A stretch of 19,397 nt of DNA from Chloroflexota bacterium (GCA_008501785.1 QQUD01000820.1:1-19397), one strand, 5' to 3'. Shown: positions 8,006-15,120, numbered from the stretch's first letter. A program made the numbers and translations. Notes: generated by a model from the sequence alone, not told the origin.

Positions 8006-9805
8006 ATGAAAAAATCACAATCAAACAACCAACCTGAATTTGTGCCAGATTGGGCAAAAGGTATCGTTTGGTACCAAATATTCCCTGAGCGCTTCCGCAA
8101 TGGTGACCCCAGCAATGATCCCAAACAAAGTGACATTCAAGGGGCCTATCCACATGGTCATAATCCAGCATGGCGTGTGCATCCTTGGACATCTGATTGG
8201 TATGAACAACAGCCCTATGAACAACAAACGGGTGAATCAATTTGGACACATTTGCAAAGACGGCGTTATGGTGGCGATCTGCAAGGGATCATTGATAAAC
8301 TTGATTATTTGGCAGAATTAGGGGTTGGGGCACTCTATCTCAACCCGGTTTTTGCAGCACCCTCTTTACACAAATATGATGGTGCTACCTATCATCACAT
8401 CGACCCAACACTTGGCCCTGATCCTGAAGGGGATCGGCAACTCATTGCCACAGAGACACCAGATGATCCGAGTACGTGGGTATGGACATCTGCGGACAAG
8501 TTAATGGTGGAACTGATAACGGCCGTTCACAACCGAAACATGCACATCATTATCGACGGCGTTTTCAACCATATGGGACTTAACAGTTGGGCATTTCGTG
8601 ACGTTGTTAAACACCGGCAGCATTCCAAATTCAAAAATTGGTTTAAGATTAAATCTTGGGGCGATCCTGAAACGGGTGAAGGGTTTGCACACCAAGGTTG
8701 GTTTGACTGCTACGAACTCCCTGAAATCAATCAAGATGAAAATGGCATAGTCGACGGACCCAAAAAATACATTTTTGCAGCCACCCAGCGCTGGATGGAC
8801 CCCAACGGCGATGGCGATCCCCGCGATGGCATCGATGGTTGGCGGCTGGATGTTGCGTTTTGCGTGGCTCATCCGTTTTGGAAAGATTGGCGCAAACACG
8901 TGCGCGGTATCAATCCAGATGCCTACCTGGTGGCGGAGATTTTTGAGATGCTGCACGATATACGGCCGTATCTCCAGGGCGACGAATTCGATGCGGCGAT
9001 GAATTATGGCTTTGCCGTCAACTCTGCCGAGTTTTTCATCCAAAACAAAAGCAGGTTAACCGCCTCACAATTTGACCAGCAGCTGCACCAAATGCGGCAG
9101 CAATACCCAGACTGTGTCGCTCACTCAATGCAGAACCTCTTTGGCAGTCACGACACGGCACGTCTGGCAACGCACATTGTGAATCGAGACATCGTCGAAT
9201 ATCGTGATTGGGAAGCGTATCATCATATGGTCAAGGTAGGCGAAAGTGGTGCAACGCTCGACCTGCGAAAACCAACTGATGATGACTACCATCAACAAAA
9301 GTTGTTTGTCATTTTCCAAATGACTTACCTCGGTGCGCCGATGATTTATTATGGCGATGAAACGGGTATGTGGGGAGCCAACGATCCCTGCTGCCGCAAG
9401 CCAATGATTTGGTCAGATTTAGCCTATGTGCCGGAAAAATGTTTGCCCGATGGCAGCCAGCGGCAAACGGCAGACTCTGTTACTTTTAATCCCGATCTCT
9501 TTCGCCATTATCAAACCTTGATTGCTATTCGCAACGCTTCCCCTGCATTGCAATGTGGCGACTACACGACTTTGCTCACCGATGATGAAAAAGAGCTGAT
9601 TGTTTTTCAGCGTGAGTTTGAAGGGGAAACGGCCGTTGTCCTCATCAACCGCAGTCACGAAACCCAACCTGTTACGCTCTCTCAACTGGCGAATGGCGGG
9701 TGGACGGATGTGCTGAATGCGGAAGAGGTTTGGGTGAGAAACGGCCGTTTAACCACACAAATCCCCGCACAATGGGCAAAAATCATAATCACCACAAATA
9801 GCTAA
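8006..9805 (+). CDS. Cytoplasmic GH13 maltodextrin hydrolase (cyclomaltodextrinase/neopullulanase-like)
   Basis: A 599-residue glycoside hydrolase without a signal peptide, so it acts inside the cell, most likely cutting imported maltodextrins. The family opening VPDWAKGIVWYQIFPERF starts at residue 13. Conserved region I is DGVFNHMG (184-191). Region II is DGWRLDVA with nucleophile D282. Region III is YLVAEIF with acid/base E311. Region IV is FGSHD with D383. The loop near 120-165 (KYDGATYHHIDPTLG) and the W-rich segment at 56-70 resemble GH13_20-type enzymes. The N-terminal CBM34-type domain of about 120 residues, usual in neopullulanases and maltogenic amylases, is absent, so dimer architecture would differ. 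A C-terminal beta domain fills about 510-599. The ATG has no clear Shine-Dalgarno. It lies upstream of the MarR gene and 0.9 kb before malE. Exact specificity (cyclodextrin, pullulan or linear maltodextrin) cannot be read. Confidence 0.88.
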   Translation: MKKSQSNNQPEFVPDWAKGIVWYQIFPERFRNGDPSNDPKQSDIQGAYPHGHNPAWRVHPWTSDWYEQQPYEQQTGESIWTHLQRRRYGGDLQGIIDKLDYLAELGVGALYLNPVFAAPSLHKYDGATYHHIDPTLGPDPEGDRQLIATETPDDPSTWVWTSADKLMVELITAVHNRNMHIIIDGVFNHMGLNSWAFRDVVKHRQHSKFKNWFKIKSWGDPETGEGFAHQGWFDCYELPEINQDENGIVDGPKKYIFAATQRWMDPNGDGDPRDGIDGWRLDVAFCVAHPFWKDWRKHVRGINPDAYLVAEIFEMLHDIRPYLQGDEFDAAMNYGFAVNSAEFFIQNKSRLTASQFDQQLHQMRQQYPDCVAHSMQNLFGSHDTARLATHIVNRDIVEYRDWEAYHHMVKVGESGATLDLRKPTDDDYHQQKLFVIFQMTYLGAPMIYYGDETGMWGANDPCCRKPMIWSDLAYVPEKCLPDGSQRQTADSVTFNPDLFRHYQTLIAIRNASPALQCGDYTTLLTDDEKELIVFQREFEGETAVVLINRSHETQPVTLSQLANGGWTDVLNAEEVWVRNGRLTTQIPAQWAKIIITTNS

Positions 9806-9845
9806 CCAAACCAACCAAGCATCCGACAAATAATACAAACAATAA

Positions 9846-9879
9846 GGGAATACAGATTGGTAAAACAATCCGTATTCCC
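9846..9879 (+). terminator. Hairpin after the cytoplasmic GH13 gene
   Basis: GGGAATACAGATTG (9846-9859) pairs with CAATCCGTATTCCC (9866-9879), with one A-C mismatch and a 6-base loop. It begins 41 bases after the stop codon. No U-run follows directly, so the terminator call rests on position and stem strength. The remainder, up to 9997, is A-rich DNA with nothing recognisable. Confidence 0.55.
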
Positions 9880-9997
9880 CCTTATCCGTATCAAAAAAAC
9901 ATCCAAAACAAACCAGCAAACATCCATACACGATTGCACAAACCAACAAACCCTAAACAAAAAGACAAAATAAATAAAACAAATCCCAATTTATTGG

Positions 9998-10026
9998 TTG
10001 ACATGCACAAATCTTCATGATATAGT
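9998..10026 (+). promoter_or_regulatory. Sigma-70 type promoter of the marR gene
   Basis: TTGACA (9998-10003) is followed by exactly 17 bases and TATAGT (10021-10026), a near-consensus vegetative promoter. Transcription would start near 10033, so the coding start has to lie downstream of that, at ATG 10086. Confidence 0.85.
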
Positions 10027-10041
10027 TGATACATCAACTAT
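10022..10041 (+). promoter_or_regulatory. MarR-type operator over the -10 box
   Basis: ATAGTTGATACATCAACTAT is a perfect palindrome with 9-bp arms around AC, the size and pattern of MarR-family operators. It covers the -10 element and the likely transcription start, so binding would block RNA polymerase. A further half-site, TCAACTAT, lies at 10049-10056, about 16 bases downstream. Autorepression by the gene that follows is the natural reading. Confidence 0.8.
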
Positions 10042-10085
10042 TGCGGCGTCAACTATTTGGAAGAAGAAAAAGGAAACCCTCTTTC

Positions 10086-10559
10086 ATGACAAATGAAAAA
10101 GAGATGCTCTATAATCTACTCAAAGAAACCTTCATCCTGCTAGATGATGGAGATCGCAAGCTGTTTGGAACCTACAAACTTACGCCACCTCGTTTCTACG
10201 CCCTCACACACATCAACGAAGAACCAGGACTTTCATCAAGCAAACTAAGTAATCGTTTGTTATGTGATAAAAGTAATGTAACCCGCATCGTTAAAGGCTT
10301 AGAAAATGAAGAGCTTATTGTTCGAAAACAGCACGAAACAGATGGCCGCGCCCAGAGGCTTTATCTTACCGAACAAGGCAGCAAAGTATTAGAAAAAGTG
10401 CAGCAAGCACATCAAGAATTTAACGCCCACCGCATGAACTGCATCGACAGTCTATCTTCAGGAAACCTAATTCAAAATTTAACGACACTAAATGAATCAT
10501 TATTATCAACTTTGATTCAGTACGATCATACAAATCCAGAAAACGGCAACATTACATAA
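10086..10559 (+). CDS. MarR-family transcriptional regulator
   Basis: A 157-residue winged helix-turn-helix protein, the normal MarR size. Helices at about 8-28 and 103-147 form the dimer region. The DNA-binding part runs from about 33 to 100, with the recognition helix around CDKSNVTRIVKGLE (60-73) and the wing ETDGRAQRLYLTEQG (84-98), which contains the family D-x-R and LT-x-x-G signature. The ATG at 10086 has AAAGGA 11 bases upstream. The in-frame TTG at 10026 overlaps the promoter -10 box and cannot be used. The palindrome at the promoter suggests repression of its own gene, lifted by a small ligand. It stands directly before malE, where one would rather expect a LacI- or ROK-type sugar regulator, so its ligand and wider regulon are open. 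Confidence 0.9.
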   Translation: MTNEKEMLYNLLKETFILLDDGDRKLFGTYKLTPPRFYALTHINEEPGLSSSKLSNRLLCDKSNVTRIVKGLENEELIVRKQHETDGRAQRLYLTEQGSKVLEKVQQAHQEFNAHRMNCIDSLSSGNLIQNLTTLNESLLSTLIQYDHTNPENGNIT

Positions 10560-10573
10560 TACATTCCAGCAAT

Positions 10574-10621
10574 GGCGAGGTAGCACCTTCATAAAACAAC
10601 ATTTTTAGATACTACCTCGCC
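10574..10621 (+). terminator. Hairpin between marR and malE
   Basis: GGCGAGGTAG (10574-10583) and CTACCTCGCC (10612-10621) form a perfect 10-bp stem around a 28-base A/T-rich loop, 14 bases after the marR stop. No U-run follows. It could end the marR transcript or shield its 3' end. The rest of the gap up to 10713 is AT-rich, and I see no convincing promoter for malE there. Confidence 0.45.
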
Positions 10622-10723
10622 CTAAATCCTTAATTGGAGGTGATGCCTCTCAATAAATAAATAAATCATTCACAAAAATAAAATATTTGCCAGCGTTTAA
10701 AAAAACAATTTACGAGGAGAACG

Positions 10724-12406
10724 ATGATAAATAAAAAATGGTATACCCTTTTACTTTTGGCACTGGTTGGCGCACTTGTATTGAGTGCTTGCGGTGGGGC
10801 AGCAGAAGAACCAGTAGCTGAAGAACCCGTCGAAGTTGTCGAAGAACCAGCCGAAGAAGAAGAAATGGCTGAAGAAGAGATGGCTGAAGAACCGGCTGAA
10901 GAAGAAATGGCTGAAGAAGAAGTAGCCGAAGAACCAGCCGAAGAAGAAATGGCTGAAGAACCCACTGCAGAGCCTGTCGAAGAAGAAATGGCTGAAGAGT
11001 TCGATGTTTCCATCACCGTTTGGGCAGATGACACACGCGCTCCCATTCTGAACGACCTCGCCGAATCTTTCCAGGCTGAGTACGGTGTTGGCCTTGTTGT
11101 CGAGCAAGTTGCTGACATCAACGACCAATTCCCAATTGCTGCACCCGCAGGAGAAGGCCCTGACATCCTGATATTGGCGCATGATCGCATTGGTGGCTTT
11201 TTCGCCAGTGGTTTACTTGCTCCAATCGATCTCAGCGACAAAGCAGATGCATTCCATCCAGTTGCCGTCAATGCTTTCACTTATGAAGGACAACTCGTTG
11301 GTATGCCTTATGCTGTTGAAAACCTTGCCTTCTTCTACAATCCAGAGCTGGTTGACACACCGCCAACAACATGGGCTGAAGTGATTGAGATAGGTGGGGC
11401 ATTGGTTGACAGTGGTGATACAACCTATGCGATTGCCCTTACAGGAACAACCTACGACGCGTTCCCGCTCATGACAGCCTTTGGTGGGTATGTGTTTGGT
11501 GTCAATGATGCCGGATATGATCCTTCTGATGTTGGTATCGACAGTGACGGTATGATTGCTGCTGGTAGCTTTATCCAAGAAAATGTTGAAGCTGGTTATA
11601 TCAGCAGCAGCACCGATTGGGACACCGCACATCTCCAATTTGAAAACAGCGAAATTCCTTTCTTGATGGCCGGTCCATGGGCTTTGGATCGCCTGCGTGA
11701 ATCAGGAATTCCTTACGAAATCGCTCCTTTCCCAGCTGCTGAGCAAGTCGGTCAATCATTCCTTGGCGTTCAAGGATTTGCTGTTAATGCTCTCAGCGAA
11801 AATGTTCTGCTTGCACAAGCTTTCTTGACCGAATTTGTGGCTACAGAAGAAGTGATGCAGCAATTAGCTGATGCAGGAAATCGCCCGTCTGCATTGATTG
11901 CAGTTACAAGCGACGATCCTGACATCGCCGCCTTTGGTGAATCTGGCGCAAATGCAGTTCCAATGCCTGCAATTCCTGAAATGGGTTCTGTCTGGGGTAG
12001 TTGGGCTGATTCCATCACTTTAATTATCAATGGCGAACAGGCCGCTGACGAAGCATTGACCAATGGCGCAGCCCAAATCCGAGATTTGATTGGTGGCTCT
12101 GCAGCCGGTATGGTTAACGTTCCTGGCTCATGGCAAGCCGCTGCTGGCTGTGATGGCGATTGGGACCCAGCTTGTGAAGTAACCGCCTTAGCTGACAACG
12201 GCGACGGCACCTACTCTGGTACATTCGACGTTCCTGCTGGCGAATACGAAGCAAAAGTTGCTCTTGACGGCGCTTGGACTGAGAACTATGGCGTTGATGG
12301 CGCGGCTGATGGCGACAACTATCCATTTACAGTTGCTGCCGATGGCCCAGTTACCTTCACCTGGGATTCTGATTCCAAGATTCTAACGATCGATTTGGGC
12401 GAATAA
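10724..12406 (+). CDS. malE: Maltose/maltodextrin ABC transporter substrate-binding lipoprotein with C-terminal X25-like module
   Basis: A 560-residue surface lipoprotein that captures maltodextrin for MalFG. The signal peptide has lipobox LSAC with lipidated C23. Residues 28-92 form a very acidic linker of EEMAEE/EEPAEE repeats. The family 1 solute-binding fold spans about 94-455, with ITVWADD, GPDILILAHDRIG, GMPYAVENLAFFYNPELV, FLMAGPWAL and FLGVQGFAVNA, as in MalE. Residues about 464-560 form an additional domain: VPGSW (466-470), two cysteines in AAGCDGDWDPAC (C476, C484), DVPAGEYEAKVALDGAWTENYG, and final aromatic strands FTWD. This is the signature of the X25 module of amylopullulanases, so starch binding is an inference. 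GAGGAG stands 4 bases before the ATG. A strong terminator follows. No ACGGCCGTT motif occurs in this gene. Confidence 0.9.
   Translation: MINKKWYTLLLLALVGALVLSACGGAAEEPVAEEPVEVVEEPAEEEEMAEEEMAEEPAEEEMAEEEVAEEPAEEEMAEEPTAEPVEEEMAEEFDVSITVWADDTRAPILNDLAESFQAEYGVGLVVEQVADINDQFPIAAPAGEGPDILILAHDRIGGFFASGLLAPIDLSDKADAFHPVAVNAFTYEGQLVGMPYAVENLAFFYNPELVDTPPTTWAEVIEIGGALVDSGDTTYAIALTGTTYDAFPLMTAFGGYVFGVNDAGYDPSDVGIDSDGMIAAGSFIQENVEAGYISSSTDWDTAHLQFENSEIPFLMAGPWALDRLRESGIPYEIAPFPAAEQVGQSFLGVQGFAVNALSENVLLAQAFLTEFVATEEVMQQLADAGNRPSALIAVTSDDPDIAAFGESGANAVPMPAIPEMGSVWGSWADSITLIINGEQAADEALTNGAAQIRDLIGGSAAGMVNVPGSWQAAAGCDGDWDPACEVTALADNGDGTYSGTFDVPAGEYEAKVALDGAWTENYGVDGAADGDNYPFTVAADGPVTFTWDSDSKILTIDLGE
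10805..10999 (+). repeat. GAA-rich repeats coding the acidic linker of the binding protein
   Basis: The stretch codes for residues 28-92, made almost only of Glu, Ala, Met, Pro and Val in irregular units such as EEEMAEE and EEPAEEE. Near-identical copies of GAAGAAGAAATGGCTGAAGA recur in the DNA, so the linker length may vary by slippage or recombination. It would act as a stiff, charged tether between the lipid anchor and the binding fold. Confidence 0.8.
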
Positions 12407-12420
12407 TCCCTCAAAACAAC

Positions 12421-12457
12421 AAAGAGACCTGGAGCAAAATTGTTCCAGGTCTCTTTT
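12421..12457 (+). terminator. Rho-independent terminator between malE and malF
   Basis: AAAGAGACCTGGA (12421-12433) and TCCAGGTCTCTTT (12444-12456) pair perfectly over 13 bp around a short loop, ending in a T-run (12454-12457). It lies 14 bases after the malE stop. Partial read-through would give much more binding protein than permease, as is usual for such importers. The following 86 bases to the malF Shine-Dalgarno are AT-rich, without a clear promoter. Confidence 0.85.
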
Positions 12458-12542
12458 AACATCCTCAATAAATATTTTTTCAAGAATAACAATAGCATAA
12501 TTATTTCTTTTTTTGCGAAGAGGGTCAGAAAACTCCGTTGGA

Positions 12543-12550
12543 GAGGAGGT
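12543..12550 (+). promoter_or_regulatory. Ribosome binding site fixing the malF start
   Basis: GAGGAGGT, an almost full anti-Shine-Dalgarno match, lies 7 bases before ATG 12558. It rules out the upstream in-frame TTG at 12513. Confidence 0.85.
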
Positions 12551-12557
12551 TTGTCTA

Positions 12558-14144
12558 ATGGCAGTTCAAGTTCTCAACAAACCAAAGGGACGCGGGCAAA
12601 GTGCAACGCTTCTTAACGTTACCTTGCGGTACTCGTTATTGTTAGCACTCGATGCGTTTTTCATTTGGTTTGCTTTACGTGCATTTGGCCAGGGCTTTTG
12701 GTCACTTGGCCTCGTTATTGCCTTGATTGCAGCAGGGATTAATTACGTCATCTTGGTACAAGATATGTATCCACTGCGCTGGATGCTGCTCGGGCTTGTT
12801 TTAATGGTAATGTTTGCGATCTGGCCGATCATCCTAACTGTTTTTGTTGCCTTTACTAATTATGGTGATGGGCATTTGCTAACAAAGCCGCAATCAATTG
12901 TACAAATCACAAAAGAGCGATACCTACCAGAGGGGGGACTAGCATATTCGTGGACTGGGTACATTAATGAAAGTGACGCATATGCTTTATGGTTACAAAA
13001 CGATGCTGGGGAAAGCTTCCTTGCTTTTCCCGGTGACCCGCTGATTCCAGCAAGCGAAGCTGAAGGAATTGGGGAACTCGATGGAAATGGCATCCCCAAC
13101 GAAATTGCCGGTTATGAGCGGCTGAACGCGATTCAAGTTGCTTCCAATCAGGATATTTCGAATATTCAATTTGGTTCTGAAGCGGATGGGGTACAGATTC
13201 GTTCGGCGAGCGAGGCAGCACAGTTACAATTAAGGTTCACATATGACGAGGCACGGGATGTCTTGATCGATATGGAAACTGAAGATGAATATCTGCCTAC
13301 CGAAGGGCGTTGGACAACTGTAGATGGCAAAGAACTCACGTCTGGTTTTCGGGCAAATATTGGACTATCCAACTTTACCCGATTCTTCCAAAGCTCTGCC
13401 TTCCGTGGACCGTTGGTTCGTATTATTATCTGGAACTTTGCATTTGCTTTCATCAGTGTTTTTTCAACGTTTGCACTTGGTCTGGCGATTGCTTACATTT
13501 TTAATGATCCCGACTTGCCTGGGCGAAAACTCATCCAGTCATTTTTGTTGATTCCCTATACGATTCCAAGCTTAATCACAATTCTTATTTGGCGCGGCAT
13601 GTTCAACAATGAAGTAGGCGTTATCAATCGGACTTTGACTGACTTGTTCGGCATTGCCCCCGCGTGGACTGTCGATCCAACACTGGCAAAATTAGCCATT
13701 CTGATCGTTAATTTATGGTTGGGATATCCATATTTCTTCTTGATCTGCAGCGGGGCTCTGCAAGCAATCCCTAAAGATTTGTATGCCGCAGCTGAGGTAG
13801 ATGGAGCAAATGCATGGCAACGCTTTACAAAGATCACGCTGCCGCTGCTGTTAGTTGCTGTTGGCCCTTTGTTGGTTGCTTCTTTTACCTTTAACTTTAA
13901 CAACTTTAACATTATCTTCCTCTTTATTGAAGGAGGTCCACCGATTGCGGGTTCTCTGACAAGAGCAGGGCATACCGATATTTTGATTAGCTATGTCTAT
14001 AATCTTGCATTTGCAGCAGGACGCGGGAAGGAATATGGGTTAGGGGCGGCAATCACAATCGTCATCTTTGTGGTAGTGGCAATTATTACGCTCTTCCAAT
14101 TCCGCTATACTCAAATGTGGGAGGAGGTTGGTGAAGGTGTCTAA
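12558..14144 (+). CDS. malF: Maltodextrin ABC transporter permease MalF, with large P2-type loop
   Basis: A 528-residue membrane subunit of the maltodextrin importer. Hydrophobic spans lie at about 25-43, 47-66, 74-99, 285-312, 325-347, 378-400, 427-455 and 495-515, eight in all as in the Escherichia coli protein. Between spans three and four there is a hydrophilic, acidic insert of about 180 residues (101-283), beginning AFTNYGDGHLLTK, that corresponds to the extracytoplasmic P2 loop, which contacts the binding protein. The EAA coupling motif to the ATPase is AAAEVDGANAWQRF (410-423), and the C-terminal segment reads SYVYNLAFAAGRGKEYGLGAAI. It starts at ATG with GAGGAGGT 7 bases upstream. 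Its last codons overlap the malG start, so the two are translationally coupled. No malK gene is present in the window. Confidence 0.95.
   Translation: MAVQVLNKPKGRGQSATLLNVTLRYSLLLALDAFFIWFALRAFGQGFWSLGLVIALIAAGINYVILVQDMYPLRWMLLGLVLMVMFAIWPIILTVFVAFTNYGDGHLLTKPQSIVQITKERYLPEGGLAYSWTGYINESDAYALWLQNDAGESFLAFPGDPLIPASEAEGIGELDGNGIPNEIAGYERLNAIQVASNQDISNIQFGSEADGVQIRSASEAAQLQLRFTYDEARDVLIDMETEDEYLPTEGRWTTVDGKELTSGFRANIGLSNFTRFFQSSAFRGPLVRIIIWNFAFAFISVFSTFALGLAIAYIFNDPDLPGRKLIQSFLLIPYTIPSLITILIWRGMFNNEVGVINRTLTDLFGIAPAWTVDPTLAKLAILIVNLWLGYPYFFLICSGALQAIPKDLYAAAEVDGANAWQRFTKITLPLLLVAVGPLLVASFTFNFNNFNIIFLFIEGGPPIAGSLTRAGHTDILISYVYNLAFAAGRGKEYGLGAAITIVIFVVVAIITLFQFRYTQMWEEVGEGV
14121..14127 (+). promoter_or_regulatory. 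Ribosome binding site for malG
   Basis: GAGGAGG, inside the malF 3' end, lies 9 bases before GTG 14137 but only 3 before GTG 14131 and 0 before TTG 14128. This favours 14137 as the malG start, though 14131 cannot be excluded. Confidence 0.65.
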
Positions 14145-15006
14145 TTTAACATTCAAACAACGGAGATATCTTGGACATGTCATTCGCTGGATCATTGCAA
14201 TATTTTTGATTGTTTTCGCAATCTTCCCAGTACTTTGGATTCTGTCTGCTTCGCTGAATCCTTCAAACACGCTGGCAACAGCTAGTATTATTCCAAGTAA
14301 TGTGGGTCTAGATAATTATCGTCTTTTGTTCAATACGCCTGAGACACCCTTTGGCAGATGGATATGGAATTCGATCAAAATTTCATCGATTACAACTTTC
14401 CTCTCAGTTACAGTGACAACTTTGGCAGCCTATGCATTTTCTCGCTTCCGATTTAAAGGGCGGGTGACCATGTTGAAGGGGATTTTGTTGATTCAAGTCT
14501 TCCCAGGGCTGTTGGCGATGATTGCGGTCTTTACGTTGATTACGCAATTTGAGGCGATTGTGCCTGCCATTGGTTTGAACACACACGCGGGGCTGATTCT
14601 GGTTTATTTGGGTGGCGCGATGGGCGTAAATATCTGGCTGATGAAGGGGTTTTTTGACACGATTCCACGAGCCATTGATGAAAGCGCGATGGTGGATGGG
14701 GCGACTCATTGGCAGACCTTTACGCAATTGTTGCTGCCGTTGATGCGGCCGATTTTAGTGGTGATTGCTATTTTGACTTTTATTGGCACGTATGGTGATT
14801 TTATCTTGGCACGTGTTTTGTTGAAGAGCACGGAGCAATATCCTTTGATGGTGGGCTTGTTTATTTTCACCAGCGGTCAGTTCTCTCAGAAGTGGGGGCC
14901 GTTTGCGGCGGGTGCCTTGTTGGGCGCACTACCGATTATGATTGTGTACTTGCTTTTGCAGGATCAGATTGTGGGTGGGCTAACGCAAGGGGCTGTGAAA
15001 GGATAG
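14137..15006 (+). CDS. malG: Maltodextrin ABC transporter permease MalG
   Basis: The second permease subunit, 289 residues with six predicted spans (about 15-38, 82-103, 113-135, 150-170, 204-226, 254-275). The EAA loop that docks the ATPase is IPRAIDESAMVDGATHWQTF (176-195), matching the family pattern with its central G. The N-terminal FPVLWILSASLNPS and the C-terminal end IVGGLTQGAVKG are typical of MalG. The preferred GTG start overlaps the malF stop by 8 bases, which points to coupled translation and equal amounts of both permeases. A heptamer repeat array and a terminator-like hairpin follow, closing the transport operon. The gene contains no ACGGCCGTT motif, unlike most genes in the window. 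Confidence 0.95.
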   Translation: MSNLTFKQRRYLGHVIRWIIAIFLIVFAIFPVLWILSASLNPSNTLATASIIPSNVGLDNYRLLFNTPETPFGRWIWNSIKISSITTFLSVTVTTLAAYAFSRFRFKGRVTMLKGILLIQVFPGLLAMIAVFTLITQFEAIVPAIGLNTHAGLILVYLGGAMGVNIWLMKGFFDTIPRAIDESAMVDGATHWQTFTQLLLPLMRPILVVIAILTFIGTYGDFILARVLLKSTEQYPLMVGLFIFTSGQFSQKWGPFAAGALLGALPIMIVYLLLQDQIVGGLTQGAVKG

Positions 15007-15009
15007 AAG

Positions 15010-15058
15010 AATTGTCAATTGTTAATTGTCAATTGCTAATTGCTAATTATTAATTGTT
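15010..15058 (+). repeat. Tandem heptamer array (AATTGTC-type)
   Basis: Seven uninterrupted 7-base units follow the malG stop: AATTGTC, AATTGTT, AATTGTC, AATTGCT, AATTGCT, AATTATT and AATTGTT. All share AATT plus a three-base tail. It resembles short tandem heptamer repeats known between genes of cyanobacteria. A role is unknown; slippage-driven length variation is likely. Confidence 0.8.
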
Positions 15059-15065
15059 GATGATT

Positions 15066-15108
15066 ACGGCCGTTTCCCCATCTGAAACAAAGGGAAACGG
15101 CCGTTTTT
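15066..15108 (+). terminator. Terminator-like hairpin built from two ACGGCCGTT motifs
   Basis: ACGGCCGTTTCCC (15066-15078) pairs perfectly with GGGAAACGGCCGT (15092-15104) around a 13-base loop and is followed by TTTTGT. It closes the malEFG unit and also stands 16 bases before the amylase ATG. Each arm is one full copy of the dispersed motif in opposite orientation. Confidence 0.75.
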
Positions 15109-15120
15109 GTAGGACCTGTT

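Noticed and set aside
8501..9043. Minus-strand open frame of 180 codons inside the cytoplasmic GH13 gene
   Set aside because: It lies opposite the catalytic regions of a clear GH13 enzyme and has no recognisable domain.
10026..10085. TTG at 10026 as an upstream start of the MarR protein
   Set aside because: It overlaps the promoter -10 box, so it would lie before the transcription start; ATG 10086 has a ribosome site and gives the normal family length.
10636..10650. GAGGTGATGCCTC as a regulator site before malE
   Set aside because: The symmetry is only four bases per arm and matches no operator that I can name with confidence.
10666..11280. Minus-strand open frame of 204 codons rich in Ser and Ala, opposite the start of malE
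   Set aside because: It is the mirror of the GAA-rich acidic linker; low-complexity DNA lacks stops on both strands. malE has the signal peptide, the family motifs and a Shine-Dalgarno.
12513..12557. TTG at 12513 as start of malF
   Set aside because: GAGGAGGT sits 7 bases before ATG 12558, and the extra 15 residues look like translated leader.
15010..15058. CRISPR-like repeats
   Set aside because: The units are contiguous 7-mers without spacers and no cas gene is near.
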